Notes: generated by a model from the letters alone, not told the origin. Counted from the stretch's first letter, positions 8,727 through 17,942 are shown. The stretch: 64,000 nt of DNA from Alloacidobacterium sp035547425 (GCA_035547425.1 DASZUU010000018.1:1-64000); one strand, 5' to 3'. A program made the numbers and translations.

Positions 8727-9634
8727 ACGCGCGAAGGAGTGACAAGCTGCGGCCTTGGCCGTGTCGCGTACCGGTCGATTTTCTGAAGAAAACCGTTCAC
8801 CGCGTCGGCGAATGCAAGGGGCGCCTCGTCATAGGGCAAATGTCCAACGCCCGGCAAAATCACCATCTCTGCCTGCAGCTTTTTCTGCAAAATATAGCCG
8901 GATTCCAGGCTGACGGCGCGGTCGAGCGTGCCCCATAACAGCAACGTGGGAATCTGCGCTATCCGGTCCAGGATGCCTTGCAGTTTCCGCATATCCTCGA
9001 ACCAGCAATCCAGAATATTCATGACATGGGCCACCGTACCCGGCACCCGCAACGAGGTCATATAACGATCCAGAATTTCCTGGCATTGCACGCTGCTATC
9101 CCCATACATGCGGCCGAGAGCTAATTCCTGCACTTTTTCGGGCAAATACGGAACCTGGCGCGCAAACCAGCGCCCCAACGGGGAGCGATAAAAATGCACG
9201 AGCGGATCGGAAATAGTGGAAAACGGGTTTGCCGGCGCATGCAAGGCAAGGCTTCTCACGCGTTCCGGATGGCGTGCAGCCAGCATCATGGCCGCAGCGC
9301 CGCCGTGCGAGGTTCCCACGATATCGGCTTTTTCGATGTCTGCTTTTTCAAGAAACAACGCTACGCGGTCAGCCTGCGCACAAAGAGCGGCATCCAGTCC
9401 CGGAACGCGCTCGGAGAAGCCGATTCCCAGTGAATCTACGGCGTAAACTGTTGAATCTTCAGCAAGACGGGGCAGACAGGGGCGCCAGGCATCGGCAGTT
9501 CCCAAAAGTCCATGAAGCAGAACCAGATGGGGCCCGCTTCCTGTTTTGAGGAAATGCACCCGATACTGATCCACAGTGATATCCCGCTCATTAATTTGGG
9601 GACCATCGACTAGCATCCAGGTTGCAAGGGCCAT
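8723..9634 (-). CDS. Alpha/beta hydrolase
   Basis: A 303-residue alpha/beta hydrolase of the haloalkane dehalogenase / hydroxymuconate-semialdehyde hydrolase type. Visible are the oxyanion motif LLHGLLGTADAWRP, the nucleophile elbow GTSHGG, the acid in LLWGTLDRAVSL and the His in GVGHLPYDE. There is no signal peptide, so it is cytoplasmic. It stands alone on the minus strand; its stop overlaps that of the microprotein at 8631. The substrate is not deducible. Confidence 0.87.
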   Translation of the reverse strand: MALATWMLVDGPQINERDITVDQYRVHFLKTGSGPHLVLLHGLLGTADAWRPCLPRLAEDSTVYAVDSLGIGFSERVPGLDAALCAQADRVALFLEKADIEKADIVGTSHGGAAAMMLAARHPERVRSLALHAPANPFSTISDPLVHFYRSPLGRWFARQVPYLPEKVQELALGRMYGDSSVQCQEILDRYMTSLRVPGTVAHVMNILDCWFEDMRKLQGILDRIAQIPTLLLWGTLDRAVSLESGYILQKKLQAEMVILPGVGHLPYDEAPLAFADAVNGFLQKIDRYATRPRPQLVTPSRV

Positions 9635-9939
9635 TCTCTATCCTCGTTACCGTCTTACGACGGACTAAAAATTTACCAAATATTCACCGTTTTTAAGAGG
9701 CAATTTCGCAGCCAAAAGATGCTTTTTTCAGCTGCGGAAGTGTCTGTAATCGGTTCCACCCAGCTCCTTTTTCCGGCAACAACCTCATATGATTTCCCAT
9801 AGGAAAATACATAAAAATTCATTCTTTACGCGCTAACTCTCGCTCCACGAATCATTTCTATTTCCAACGCAATTCTGTATCCCACGCAAAATCATAGGTA
9901 TACTTATTGGGAGCTGGAACAAGTCGTGCCTGTCTGCGG
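9635..9939. other. Intergenic region between divergent genes; possible enhancer repeat
   Basis: AT-rich spacer between the minus-strand hydrolase and the plus-strand histidine kinase. I see no open frame with a ribosome site. An inverted repeat TTTCC-CATA-GGAAA lies at 9793-9806, about 135 bp upstream of the sigma-54 promoter, a suitable distance for an activator binding site. This is suggestive only; the repeat is short. Confidence 0.4.
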
Positions 9940-9957
9940 TTGGCAATTGATTTGCTT
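9940..9957 (+). promoter_or_regulatory. Sigma-54 (RpoN) promoter
   Basis: TTGGCAATTGATTTGCTT: the GG at 9942-9943 and the GC at 9954-9955 are separated by exactly 10 nt, as required for -24/-12 promoters (consensus TTGGCACG-N4-TTGCTT). A start near 9966 would give a leader of about 32 nt before the histidine kinase ATG at 9998. The operon it serves encodes a sigma-54 activator, so autoregulation is likely. Confidence 0.75.
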
Positions 9958-9997
9958 GGAAATCGTGTGAACCCGTCTCGCTTCCAGAACGACGTCC

Positions 9998-12826
9998 ATG
10001 GAAAGGTCTCTGCAAACCCGTATTACTGTCCTACTGCTTGCTTTTTTTACGGTAGCCGCCGGGGTTTTTGCTGCTTTCAATTTCGTTCAGGAAAATAATT
10101 ACCCGCTTCCGACGGACGGCGTCTGGTGGACGGAGGCCGGCGGCGGCCTGCAGGCGCAGCGGATATTGTCCAACAGCCCCGCCGAGCATGCCGGTATTAA
10201 AACCGGCGATCTTCTTATTCAGGCCAATGATCACACCGTTCCGCGCTATGCCTCGCTTGTGCGGCAGATGCTGTTTACCGGCTCCTACGGAACAATTCAT
10301 TACACGCTGATTCGGTCCGGGGTAAAGCTCCCCGAGGTACCGCTGATTCTTGCCCCGGTGGACCGCAGTAATAACCAAGGTTTTCGCCTGATTGCGCTGG
10401 TGTATCTTGGGATCGGGCTTTACGTCCTCTTCCGACGCTGGACAGCCCAGCACGCCACGCATTTTTATATCTTCTGCCTGGCCTCGTTTGTCCTTTACGC
10501 GTTCAAGTACACGGGCAAACTCAATGCGCTGGATGAGGTAATCTTTTGGGGCAACATTGTCGCGGGCGCATTACAGCCGGCGCTTTTTCTGCATTTTGCA
10601 GAGACATTTGCTGAAAAGCGGCGCCTCCATCGCTGGCTGGTGATTCTTACCTACCTGCCTGCCTGCTTTGTGATCGGGCTGCAGCTCATGGCGATCCAGC
10701 TATGGTCGGCGACAGCGCTGCTGCAACATCGCCTCGATCAGCTCACGGTGGGTTACCAGGCGCTGTATTACGTACTCGCAGCAATTCTCTTCTTTGTTCG
10801 ATACCAGCAGGAAAAGCAGCCTTTACGGCGCCAGCAGCTCAAATGGCTGACACGCGGCACGCTGCTGGCGATCACACCTTTCACCGTCCTTTTTGCCATT
10901 CCCTATATGGCGGACTGGCAGATTCCCGATCTGCTGCTCAAAGTAATTGTTCTGGCGCTGATTTTTCTGCCGCTCACCTTCAGCTGGGCCATTATTCGCT
11001 ACCGGCTGATGGATACGGACCTGATCTTCAAGCGCGGGGTTTCCTACACGCTGGCTACGGCCACGCTGGTGGCGCTTTATTTTGGGCTGGTCGCGCTGGC
11101 CGGAGAAATTGTCCGCAAGCAGCTGCCGAGCGCGGGCACATGGGGTCTGATTATCGCCATCATCATTACAGCGCAGCTTTTCGATCCGCTGAAGCGCGGC
11201 ATTCAGGATCGCGTGGACCGCATCTTCGATCGCAAGCGCTATGATTACCGCGAAACGCTGATCGAGTTTGGCCGGGGCCTCAGCTCGCAGACAGACCTCA
11301 AGGCGCTGCTGCGCTCCATCGTTGAAAGATTGCAGCATACCCTGCTGGTTTCCCGCGTCGCAGTTTTTCTCGCCGAGCCCTCCGGAAAATACAGGCTGGC
11401 GGAAGGACACGGATTGCAGCAAACTGTTCTTGAAGGCAAAGAGCCGCTTGATCTGCGATTTTTCGACTTTGACCTTCCCGGCGCAGGCTCGCACATCTTC
11501 CTTGAAAATCCGCAGCAGGCCCTGCACCTTACGGATAGCGAACGCCATACGACGGCAGTCCTCGACCTCAACTATTACCTGCCTTGTCGATTGCAAAACC
11601 GCACCATCGCCGTAATTGGTCTGGGCCGCACTTCCGAGGGCGATTTCCTCTCCAGCGAGGACATGGAGCTACTCGAGTCGCTGGCATCCTACATCGGCAT
11701 CGCCATCCAGAACGCCCGCCTCTATCAAAGCCTCGAAGAAAAAATCTCCGAATACGAGCGGCTCAAGGAATTCAACGAGAACATCGTTGAATCCATCAAC
11801 GTCGGCATTCTTGCCGTTGACTTGCAGGATCGCATCGAAAGCTGGAATGCGCAGATGGAGGTCTTCTGCGCGCTGCCGCGCCGTGAGGCCCTGGGCAAGC
11901 ATCTCTCGGAAGTGCTGCCGCCGTCCTTCATGGAGGAGTTCCAGCGGGTGAAGGACGAGCCGGGCGTACACAATCTGTATAAATTCCGGTTGGAAATGCG
12001 CGAAGGCGAAGCCCGCACTGCTAATATTGCCGTGGCTCCGCTGGTTTCCCGCAGCTTTGAAGCTGTGGGCCGCATCATTCTGCTCGACGACATTACGGAG
12101 CGCACGGAGCTTGAATCGCAGCTAAGCCAGGCAGAAAAGCTGTCCTCTATTGGATTGCTGGCGGCTGGTGTCGCGCATGAAGTGAATACGCCGCTGGCGG
12201 TTATTTCGTCGTATACGCAAATGCTCACCAAGCAGCTTCGCGGCGATGAGCGTCTCTCTCCATTACTTGAAAAGATTACGTCGCAGACGTTTCGCGCTTC
12301 GGAAATCGTCAATAACCTGCTCAATTTTTCGCGCACCAGCAGCACGGAATTCCGCGAAACCGATCTGAACGCCATCATTCGGGAAACTTTATCGCTGCTT
12401 GAGCATCAGTTCAAAACAGCACAGGTTACCGCTATGCTGGAGCTCGATCCAAGCCTGCCGCCGATTCTAGGCAACGCCGGTAAACTGCAGCAGGTCTTCC
12501 TCAACCTCTTTCTCAACGCTAAAGACGCCATGAGCGAAGGAGGCACGCTGCGCATTGCCACGGAAAGCAATGGGCATATCGCTGTCTCCATCTCCGACAG
12601 CGGCTCAGGCATTGCGCCGGAGCATCTGCAGCGCATTTACGATCCGTTTTTCACTACAAAGAGCGCTCCCAAACAAGGGCAGCGCCGAGGCACCGGCCTG
12701 GGTCTCGCCGTCACGTACGGCATTATCCAGGAACATGCCGGAAAAATCCATGTCGAAAGCCAGGTAGGCACCGGCACGACATTCCTGCTCGAATTCCCCA
12801 TGTTAAGGAAACCTGCGCATGTCTGA
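9998..12826 (+). CDS. Membrane sensor histidine kinase with PDZ, GAF and PAS domains
   Basis: A 942-residue kinase. Order: membrane helix (residues 8-28); PDZ domain facing the periplasm (about 35-115, with NSPAEHAGIKTGDLL); six to seven further helices (about 128-345); GAF domain (about 415-575); PAS domain (about 590-700); HisKA with phospho-acceptor His727 (AGVAHEVNTPLAVISSY); and HATPase with N-box LNLFLNAKDAM, DSGSGI and GTGLGLAVTYGI. It is the NtrB-like partner of the next gene, which it overlaps by 8 bp. A PDZ sensor could report misfolded or processed envelope proteins, but that is inference. Transcribed from the sigma-54 promoter at 9940. Confidence 0.9.
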   Translation: MERSLQTRITVLLLAFFTVAAGVFAAFNFVQENNYPLPTDGVWWTEAGGGLQAQRILSNSPAEHAGIKTGDLLIQANDHTVPRYASLVRQMLFTGSYGTIHYTLIRSGVKLPEVPLILAPVDRSNNQGFRLIALVYLGIGLYVLFRRWTAQHATHFYIFCLASFVLYAFKYTGKLNALDEVIFWGNIVAGALQPALFLHFAETFAEKRRLHRWLVILTYLPACFVIGLQLMAIQLWSATALLQHRLDQLTVGYQALYYVLAAILFFVRYQQEKQPLRRQQLKWLTRGTLLAITPFTVLFAIPYMADWQIPDLLLKVIVLALIFLPLTFSWAIIRYRLMDTDLIFKRGVSYTLATATLVALYFGLVALAGEIVRKQLPSAGTWGLIIAIIITAQLFDPLKRGIQDRVDRIFDRKRYDYRETLIEFGRGLSSQTDLKALLRSIVERLQHTLLVSRVAVFLAEPSGKYRLAEGHGLQQTVLEGKEPLDLRFFDFDLPGAGSHIFLENPQQALHLTDSERHTTAVLDLNYYLPCRLQNRTIAVIGLGRTSEGDFLSSEDMELLESLASYIGIAIQNARLYQSLEEKISEYERLKEFNENIVESINVGILAVDLQDRIESWNAQMEVFCALPRREALGKHLSEVLPPSFMEEFQRVKDEPGVHNLYKFRLEMREGEARTANIAVAPLVSRSFEAVGRIILLDDITERTELESQLSQAEKLSSIGLLAAGVAHEVNTPLAVISSYTQMLTKQLRGDERLSPLLEKITSQTFRASEIVNNLLNFSRTSSTEFRETDLNAIIRETLSLLEHQFKTAQVTAMLELDPSLPPILGNAGKLQQVFLNLFLNAKDAMSEGGTLRIATESNGHIAVSISDSGSGIAPEHLQRIYDPFFTTKSAPKQGQRRGTGLGLAVTYGIIQEHAGKIHVESQVGTGTTFLLEFPMLRKPAHV

Positions 12827-14252
12827 AGGCACACTTGCAGTCCCTCATTTACCCGTATCCTCTCCAGAAAATGCGCATCGCATCCTGATTATTGATGATG
12901 AAGCAGCGATCCGCGAATCGCTGGAAACACTGCTCACGCTTGAAGGATATGCGGTCGAAACCGCGCCCGAAGGCGATACCGGCATCGAAAAGATCGATGG
13001 GTTTAACTACGACCTGGTACTTCTGGATCTTGCGCTGCCAGGCAAAAACGGCCTGGAGATACTGCACCTTATACGCGAGCGCCAGCCCGCGCTGCCAATC
13101 ATTATGATCACGGCCTACGGCACGGTCGATAACGTTGTCGAGGCTATCCGTACCGGTGCGCAGAATTTTATTCAGAAGCCGTGGGACAATGAGAAGCTGC
13201 TTGCCGACATTCGCGCGGCCATTGCGCGCTACCACGCGGAAGAAGAAAATGTTCAGCTCAAGCGCGCGCTGAAACAGCGCTACAACTTTGAAAACATCGT
13301 GGGCAAGAGTGAAGCGATGCTTCGCATCTTCGATTTAGTAGCCCAGGTTGCGCCCAGCCGCTCCACCATATTGATTCAAGGTGAAAGCGGCACCGGTAAA
13401 GAGTTGATTGCCAAGGCACTCCACGCAAATTCACCGCGGCGTGATAAGCCTTTTGTCCCGGTCAACACAGGCGCGATGCCATCGGAGCTGCTGGAGTCCA
13501 CGCTCTTTGGGCATATCAAAGGATCTTTTACTTCGGCGATTGCCACCAAGAAAGGCCTCTTTGAAGTAGCCAACGGCGGCACTCTTTTTCTCGACGAAAT
13601 TGCCACGATGGGCATGGATACGCAGGCAAAGATTCTGCGCGTACTGCAGGACCGCCGCTTTATGCAGCTTGGCGGCACGCAGGAAATTCAAGTCGATGTC
13701 CGCATCATTGCGGCAACCAATGTCGATCTGCGCCAGGCAGTGCGCGAAGGCAAATTCCGTGAAGACCTCTACTACCGGCTGAACGTCATCACCATCGACC
13801 TGCCGCCGCTGCGCAGCCGACGTGAAGATATTCCCCTGCTGGCTACGCATTTCCTGAAACGCTATTCGGAAGAGAATAATCTGCCCATCCGCTCGCTTAC
13901 TTCGGATGCCATTCGTTCACTCGTCGATTACGATTGGCCGGGAAATGTCCGCGAGCTTGAAAACATTATTGAGCGGGGCGTGGTGCTTTCTTCTACGCAG
14001 ACCATCCACTCCGATCTTTTGCCCGGCCATGTTACCGGGCGCAGCTACTCTTCCAGCCTGCTGGAACACAACCCGAACGCATCGCTCTTCGACATTATCG
14101 AAGACATAGAACGCCGCATCATTGTTGACAAGTTAGAGCGCTGTAACTGGAACCAGACGGAAGCCGCGGAGCAATTCCGAATTCCACTTTCCACGCTCAA
14201 CCAGAAAATCAAGCGGTTGAATATCGAGATCAAGAAGCGAGTGAAGGAGTAG
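12819..14252 (+). CDS. Sigma-54-dependent response regulator (NtrC family)
   Basis: A 477-residue activator: REC domain (residues 20-135, phospho-acceptor Asp70 in LLDLALPGKNG), AAA+ domain (about 155-390, Walker A GESGTGKE, Walker B GGTLFLDEI, arginine finger region FREDLYYRLNV) and a C-terminal Fis-type helix-turn-helix (NWNQTEAAEQFRIPLSTLNQ). The sigma-54 contact loop, normally GAFTGA, reads GSFTSA here; Phe and Thr are kept but Ala and Gly are replaced by Ser. Overlaps the kinase gene by 8 bp. Together they form a two-component system controlling unknown RpoN-dependent genes and probably their own promoter. Confidence 0.93.
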   Translation: MSEGTLAVPHLPVSSPENAHRILIIDDEAAIRESLETLLTLEGYAVETAPEGDTGIEKIDGFNYDLVLLDLALPGKNGLEILHLIRERQPALPIIMITAYGTVDNVVEAIRTGAQNFIQKPWDNEKLLADIRAAIARYHAEEENVQLKRALKQRYNFENIVGKSEAMLRIFDLVAQVAPSRSTILIQGESGTGKELIAKALHANSPRRDKPFVPVNTGAMPSELLESTLFGHIKGSFTSAIATKKGLFEVANGGTLFLDEIATMGMDTQAKILRVLQDRRFMQLGGTQEIQVDVRIIAATNVDLRQAVREGKFREDLYYRLNVITIDLPPLRSRREDIPLLATHFLKRYSEENNLPIRSLTSDAIRSLVDYDWPGNVRELENIIERGVVLSSTQTIHSDLLPGHVTGRSYSSSLLEHNPNASLFDIIEDIERRIIVDKLERCNWNQTEAAEQFRIPLSTLNQKIKRLNIEIKKRVKE

Positions 14253-14337
14253 GCGCAACCATCCGGCTGCTCCTATATGGTACCCTCACTCTGTGAGCCG
14301 CAAGCTGCGACTGTGCATCTAAGCGAATGACGAAATC

Positions 14338-15117
14338 ATGGCGATAGCTACACTTGATCGAGCTGCAAAAAAAGGCGTCAGCGCAGTGCAGCAATATGCG
14401 CTGATCTCGGGCCGCGCCCTCAGCAATCTCTTCAGACGCCCGTTTTACGGCGCGGATATTTTCACCCAGGCCGATATTATAGGCGTCGGCTCGATTCCCA
14501 TTGTCATTCTTACCGGATTTTTTACCGGCGGCGTGCTTGCTTTGCAATCTGCTGCTACGCTCGCGCAATTCGGCGCAGCCGCGGTAACAGGGCAGCTGGT
14601 CAGCTTTTCCATGATTAAAGAACTGGGGCCGGTGCTTACCAGCCTGATGGTTTCAGGACGCAATGCATCCGGCATGGCCAGCGAGCTTGGCTCCATGATG
14701 GTGACGGAGCAGATCGATGCCATGCGCGCGCTCGGCACCGATCCGCTGAAAAAACTGGTGATGCCGCGCATTGTGGCCACCATCGTCATGCTCTTCTTTC
14801 TCACCATCATCTCCGATGCGATTGGCATTCTCGGCGGCGCCGCGGTTTCTGTCTTTCTGCTGGGACAGGACAGCTCGCAATATTTTCATAATGCCTATCA
14901 ATCGCTGCGTTATGCCGACCTGGTACAGGGCATGGTGAAGCCGCTGATCTTCGGCCTTATTATTGCCACGATTGGCTGCTACTACGGCATGACGACGCGA
15001 GGCGGCACACAAGGCGTAGGCCGCTCCACAACGCAGGCAGTAGTTGTATCTTCGGTGCTCATCATTGCTTCCGACTTCGTTATCAGCCGCTTTATGATCG
15101 GGCTTTTCGGCAGGTGA
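14338..15117 (+). CDS. MlaE-type ABC transporter permease
   Basis: A 259-residue inner-membrane permease of the MlaE/YrbE family, which moves phospholipids between inner and outer membranes. Family features: an N-terminal amphipathic region, FFTGGVLALQSA, then the signature LGPVLTSLMVSGRNASGMASELGSM (14620-14695) and VTEQIDAMRALGTDP. There are about five membrane segments. It is followed after 7 bp by its ATPase. No MlaD (MCE), MlaB or MlaC gene is present here, so the substrate-binding parts must lie elsewhere. A short inverted repeat CTCAC-TCT-GTGAG at 14285-14297 lies upstream. Confidence 0.93.
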   Translation: MAIATLDRAAKKGVSAVQQYALISGRALSNLFRRPFYGADIFTQADIIGVGSIPIVILTGFFTGGVLALQSAATLAQFGAAAVTGQLVSFSMIKELGPVLTSLMVSGRNASGMASELGSMMVTEQIDAMRALGTDPLKKLVMPRIVATIVMLFFLTIISDAIGILGGAAVSVFLLGQDSSQYFHNAYQSLRYADLVQGMVKPLIFGLIIATIGCYYGMTTRGGTQGVGRSTTQAVVVSSVLIIASDFVISRFMIGLFGR

Positions 15118-15124
15118 TGTACGC

Positions 15125-15958
15125 ATGAGCCAGGCAGCCGTTGCACCCGATCTTCAAAAACCTGCGCCTGACGAGCCTGTTGTTGTTTTCGAGAATGTCT
15201 CGATTGGCTTTGAAGGGAAGCAGGTGCTCCAGAACATCTCATTTACCGTAAAGCCGGGAGAAACGCGCATTTTGCTGGGACCCGCCGGAGTGGGCAAGAG
15301 CGTATTGCTGAAGCTGGCGGATGGCTTGCTTCATCCCGACTCAGGCCGCATCCTCGTTTTTGGCGAAGAGATCAGCAGTATGCCGGAGCAGCAACTGTAT
15401 TCGCTGCGCTCGCGCATCGGCATAGTTTTTCAGGAAGGCGCGCTCTTTGATTCGCTCACGGTGCGGGACAATGTCGCTTATCGCCTCACGGAAGATCACG
15501 TGCCGGAAGAAGAAATTAACCAGCGCGTTGTCGAAGCCCTTCGCTTTGTGGAACTGGAACATACTCTTGATAAATTTCCTTCCCAGCTTTCCGGAGGCAT
15601 GCGGCGCCGTGTTGCGATTGCTCGCGCCGTGGTGAACAGGCCTGACCTGCTGCTCTACGACTCGCCTACCGGTGGCCTTGATCCCATTACATCGACCACC
15701 ATCATTGAATTAGTCATCAAGCAGCGCGATGTCTACCGCACCAGTTCCCTGCTGGTGACGCATCGCCTGCAGGACGCCTTCACGCTGGCTTCGCATTGCT
15801 TTAACCGTGAAACCAACAAGATGGAGCCGTTGCCGGAAGGGCATTCCGATCCTCAAACCAGCTTTTTGGTGTTGAATGAAGGCAGGCTGGTTTTCGATGG
15901 GTCCACACACGATCTCGTGCATTCCGACGACCCGTTCATCAAAGAATATTTGACCTGA
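15125..15958 (+). CDS. MlaF-type ABC transporter ATP-binding protein
   Basis: A 277-residue ATPase partner of the preceding permease. Walker A is GPAGVGKS, an unusual Ala-Gly form of GxxGxGK[ST]. The Q-loop lies in GIVFQEGALFDSLTV, the ABC signature is LSGGMRRR, Walker B is LLLYDSPTGGLDP (Asp-Ser in place of the usual Asp-Glu) and the switch His is in LLVTHRLQ. The Ser after the Walker B Asp removes the usual catalytic Glu, although Mla-type ATPases generally have D-E-P at this place; this is worth checking by alignment. The region after the switch His has an insertion (about residues 220-245). Confidence 0.92.
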   Translation: MSQAAVAPDLQKPAPDEPVVVFENVSIGFEGKQVLQNISFTVKPGETRILLGPAGVGKSVLLKLADGLLHPDSGRILVFGEEISSMPEQQLYSLRSRIGIVFQEGALFDSLTVRDNVAYRLTEDHVPEEEINQRVVEALRFVELEHTLDKFPSQLSGGMRRRVAIARAVVNRPDLLLYDSPTGGLDPITSTTIIELVIKQRDVYRTSSLLVTHRLQDAFTLASHCFNRETNKMEPLPEGHSDPQTSFLVLNEGRLVFDGSTHDLVHSDDPFIKEYLT

Positions 15959-16014
15959 AAATCAGCGAACTGGAAACGGCTGCGTTGCGTATTCCATTTA
16001 TGGAGGTCAGCTCC

Positions 16015-16689
16015 ATGCGCGCTCTTTCACGTTCTGAAGGCAAAGCCTGGCTTCGCACCGATGCCTTCCCTTTCCTGCTGCAAATCGGATTCTGGCTTTG
16101 CGTCCTCATCGCGGTGGCTGTGGTTATCCGCCGCCTTACGGCTCTCATTCATCCTTCGCAGGGCGGACCGCCGCAGATGGCTGGCCTGGATGCTGCCTTT
16201 GCATCGCATACGGCTCTTACGCTGGCGCATATTCTGCCTGCCCTACTATTCGTGGTCCTGCTACCGTTTGCTTTCAGTCCAAGGCTCGGAGCATCGAAGC
16301 GAGTGGAAAAAATGCTGTTCCCTCTGGGGATTGTTGTTGGCATCACCGCTTATCTCATGAGCGGCTATGCCGTCGGGGGCTGGATCGAACGCTCGGCAGT
16401 GCTCTTTTTCAATAGCCTTTTTCTCTTTTCTCTTGTTCGCGCCTGGCGGTTTATGCGACAGGGCGATTCCGATCATGAGCAGCAGTGGATGGCCAGGGCT
16501 GTTGCCATTCTTCTTGGCATTGCAACTACCCGGCCGGTGATGGGCGTATTCTTCGCTACAAGTTCTTTGACGCACTGGACGCCGCGACAATTCTTCGGCA
16601 TCGCTTTCTGGATCGGCTTTTCCATCAATACGATTGCCATAGAAGTGTGGCTTCGCACAAGAAAGACACGGAAAGAAGCCTTTGCATAG
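16015..16689 (+). CDS. DUF2306 membrane protein
   Basis: A 224-residue integral membrane protein with about six helices. The pattern ALTLAHILPALLFVVLLPFAF, HEQQWMARA and the final aromatic helix fits DUF2306, of unknown function. The ATG at 16015 is chosen because GGAGG at 16002-16006 stands 8 nt upstream; an in-frame ATG at 15985 has no ribosome site. Same strand as the Mla pair and 56 bp after it, so possibly co-transcribed. Confidence 0.75.
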   Translation: MRALSRSEGKAWLRTDAFPFLLQIGFWLCVLIAVAVVIRRLTALIHPSQGGPPQMAGLDAAFASHTALTLAHILPALLFVVLLPFAFSPRLGASKRVEKMLFPLGIVVGITAYLMSGYAVGGWIERSAVLFFNSLFLFSLVRAWRFMRQGDSDHEQQWMARAVAILLGIATTRPVMGVFFATSSLTHWTPRQFFGIAFWIGFSINTIAIEVWLRTRKTRKEAFA

Positions 16690-16763
16690 CCAGCATAGTA
16701 TTTTGCCTGTGTTCGGGCTGCTCTGCTAGTCTGGGTAGTTTCAGAACGGAGCGAGCACACACA

Positions 16764-17942
16764 ATGGCATTTAAGTTTAAGGGCGTCGATTTCATCGGCT
16801 TCGACGCGCTTCTCAACGAGGACGAGCGCCTCGCGCGCGATACGGCGCGTCAATTTATCGAAGACAATCTCATCCCAATTATCGAAGAATGTAACCGCGA
16901 AGGCCGCTTTCCGCGTGAACTTGTGCCCCAGATGGGCGAGCTTGGCTTCTTCGGCGCTAATCTTCATGGATACGGCTGCGCCGGCATGTCAAACGTAGAG
17001 TATGGCCTTGTGATGCAGGAATTTGAGAGAGGCGACTCCGGTGTCCGCAGCTTTGTGAGCGTGCAGTCTGCGCTGGTCATGTACCCCATCTACACCTTCG
17101 GCTCCGACGAGCAAAAAGATTATTGGCTGCCACTGCTGGCTAAGGGAGAGAAACTTGGATGCTTCGGATTAACCGAGCCGGATTTCGGCTCCAACCCCGG
17201 AGGCATGCGAACACGCGCCCGCAAAGTTGGCGATGAGTATATTTTGAACGGCGAAAAAATGTGGATCACCTCGGGCACGATTTCCGATGTCGCCGTTATC
17301 TGGGCAAAGGTTGAGGATGAAGACGATCGCGTTCGCGGTTTTCTGGTAGAAACTGACCGTCCCGGGTTCTCTGCTTATGACGTGCATGGAAAATGGTCGC
17401 TGCGCGCTTCGGTAACATCCGGGCTTTCGCTGCAGGATGTGCATATTCCCGTCAAGAATGTTCTGCCGGGCACCGGCGGCCTGAAATCGCCGCTTATGTG
17501 CCTCAACCAGGCGCGCTATGGCATTAGCTGGGGTGCGATTGGAGCTGCCATGTCTTGCTACGACACAGCGCTGCAATATTCGCTTGTGCGAAAGCAATTC
17601 CGCGATGAGCCAATCGCCAGCCATCAGCTTATACAGGAAAAGCTTGCCTGGATGATTACAGAAATCACCAAGGCGCAACTGCTTTCATTGCAGGTGGGGA
17701 GACTGAAAGACGACGGCAAGGTAAGCCATGAACATATTTCCATGGCGAAGCGAAACAATGTATGGATGGCGCTGGAATGCGCGCGCCTCTCGCGCGATAT
17801 CCTCGGAGGCAACGGCATCACGGATGACTATCCGATTATGCGCCACATGATGAATCTGGAATCGGTGAAGACCTATGAAGGCACGCATGATATTCACACG
17901 CTCATCATCGGCCAGAGTGTAACAGGCGTTGCCGCATACTAA
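16764..17942 (+). CDS. gcdH: Glutaryl-CoA dehydrogenase-type acyl-CoA dehydrogenase
   Basis: A 392-residue FAD enzyme expected to oxidise and decarboxylate glutaryl-CoA to crotonyl-CoA in lysine/tryptophan breakdown. Diagnostic segments: FGLTEPDFGSNPGGM, KMWITSG, ARYGISWGAIGAA, RKQFRDEPIASHQLIQEKLA, ARLSRDILGGNGI and the C-terminal VKTYEGTHDIHTLIIGQ, where the Glu is the catalytic base. It is the full family length. The reading frame runs open further upstream, but the ATG at 16764 gives the normal N-terminus. Ends at a strong terminator. The window also carries tryptophan-degrading kynA/kynU, although that route makes anthranilate and not glutaryl-CoA. Confidence 0.87.
   Translation: MAFKFKGVDFIGFDALLNEDERLARDTARQFIEDNLIPIIEECNREGRFPRELVPQMGELGFFGANLHGYGCAGMSNVEYGLVMQEFERGDSGVRSFVSVQSALVMYPIYTFGSDEQKDYWLPLLAKGEKLGCFGLTEPDFGSNPGGMRTRARKVGDEYILNGEKMWITSGTISDVAVIWAKVEDEDDRVRGFLVETDRPGFSAYDVHGKWSLRASVTSGLSLQDVHIPVKNVLPGTGGLKSPLMCLNQARYGISWGAIGAAMSCYDTALQYSLVRKQFRDEPIASHQLIQEKLAWMITEITKAQLLSLQVGRLKDDGKVSHEHISMAKRNNVWMALECARLSRDILGGNGITDDYPIMRHMMNLESVKTYEGTHDIHTLIIGQSVTGVAAY

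Noticed and set aside
16485..16763. Upstream extension of the acyl-CoA dehydrogenase frame.
   Set aside because: It overlaps the DUF2306 gene in another frame and is not needed; the ATG at 16764 gives the normal family N-terminus.
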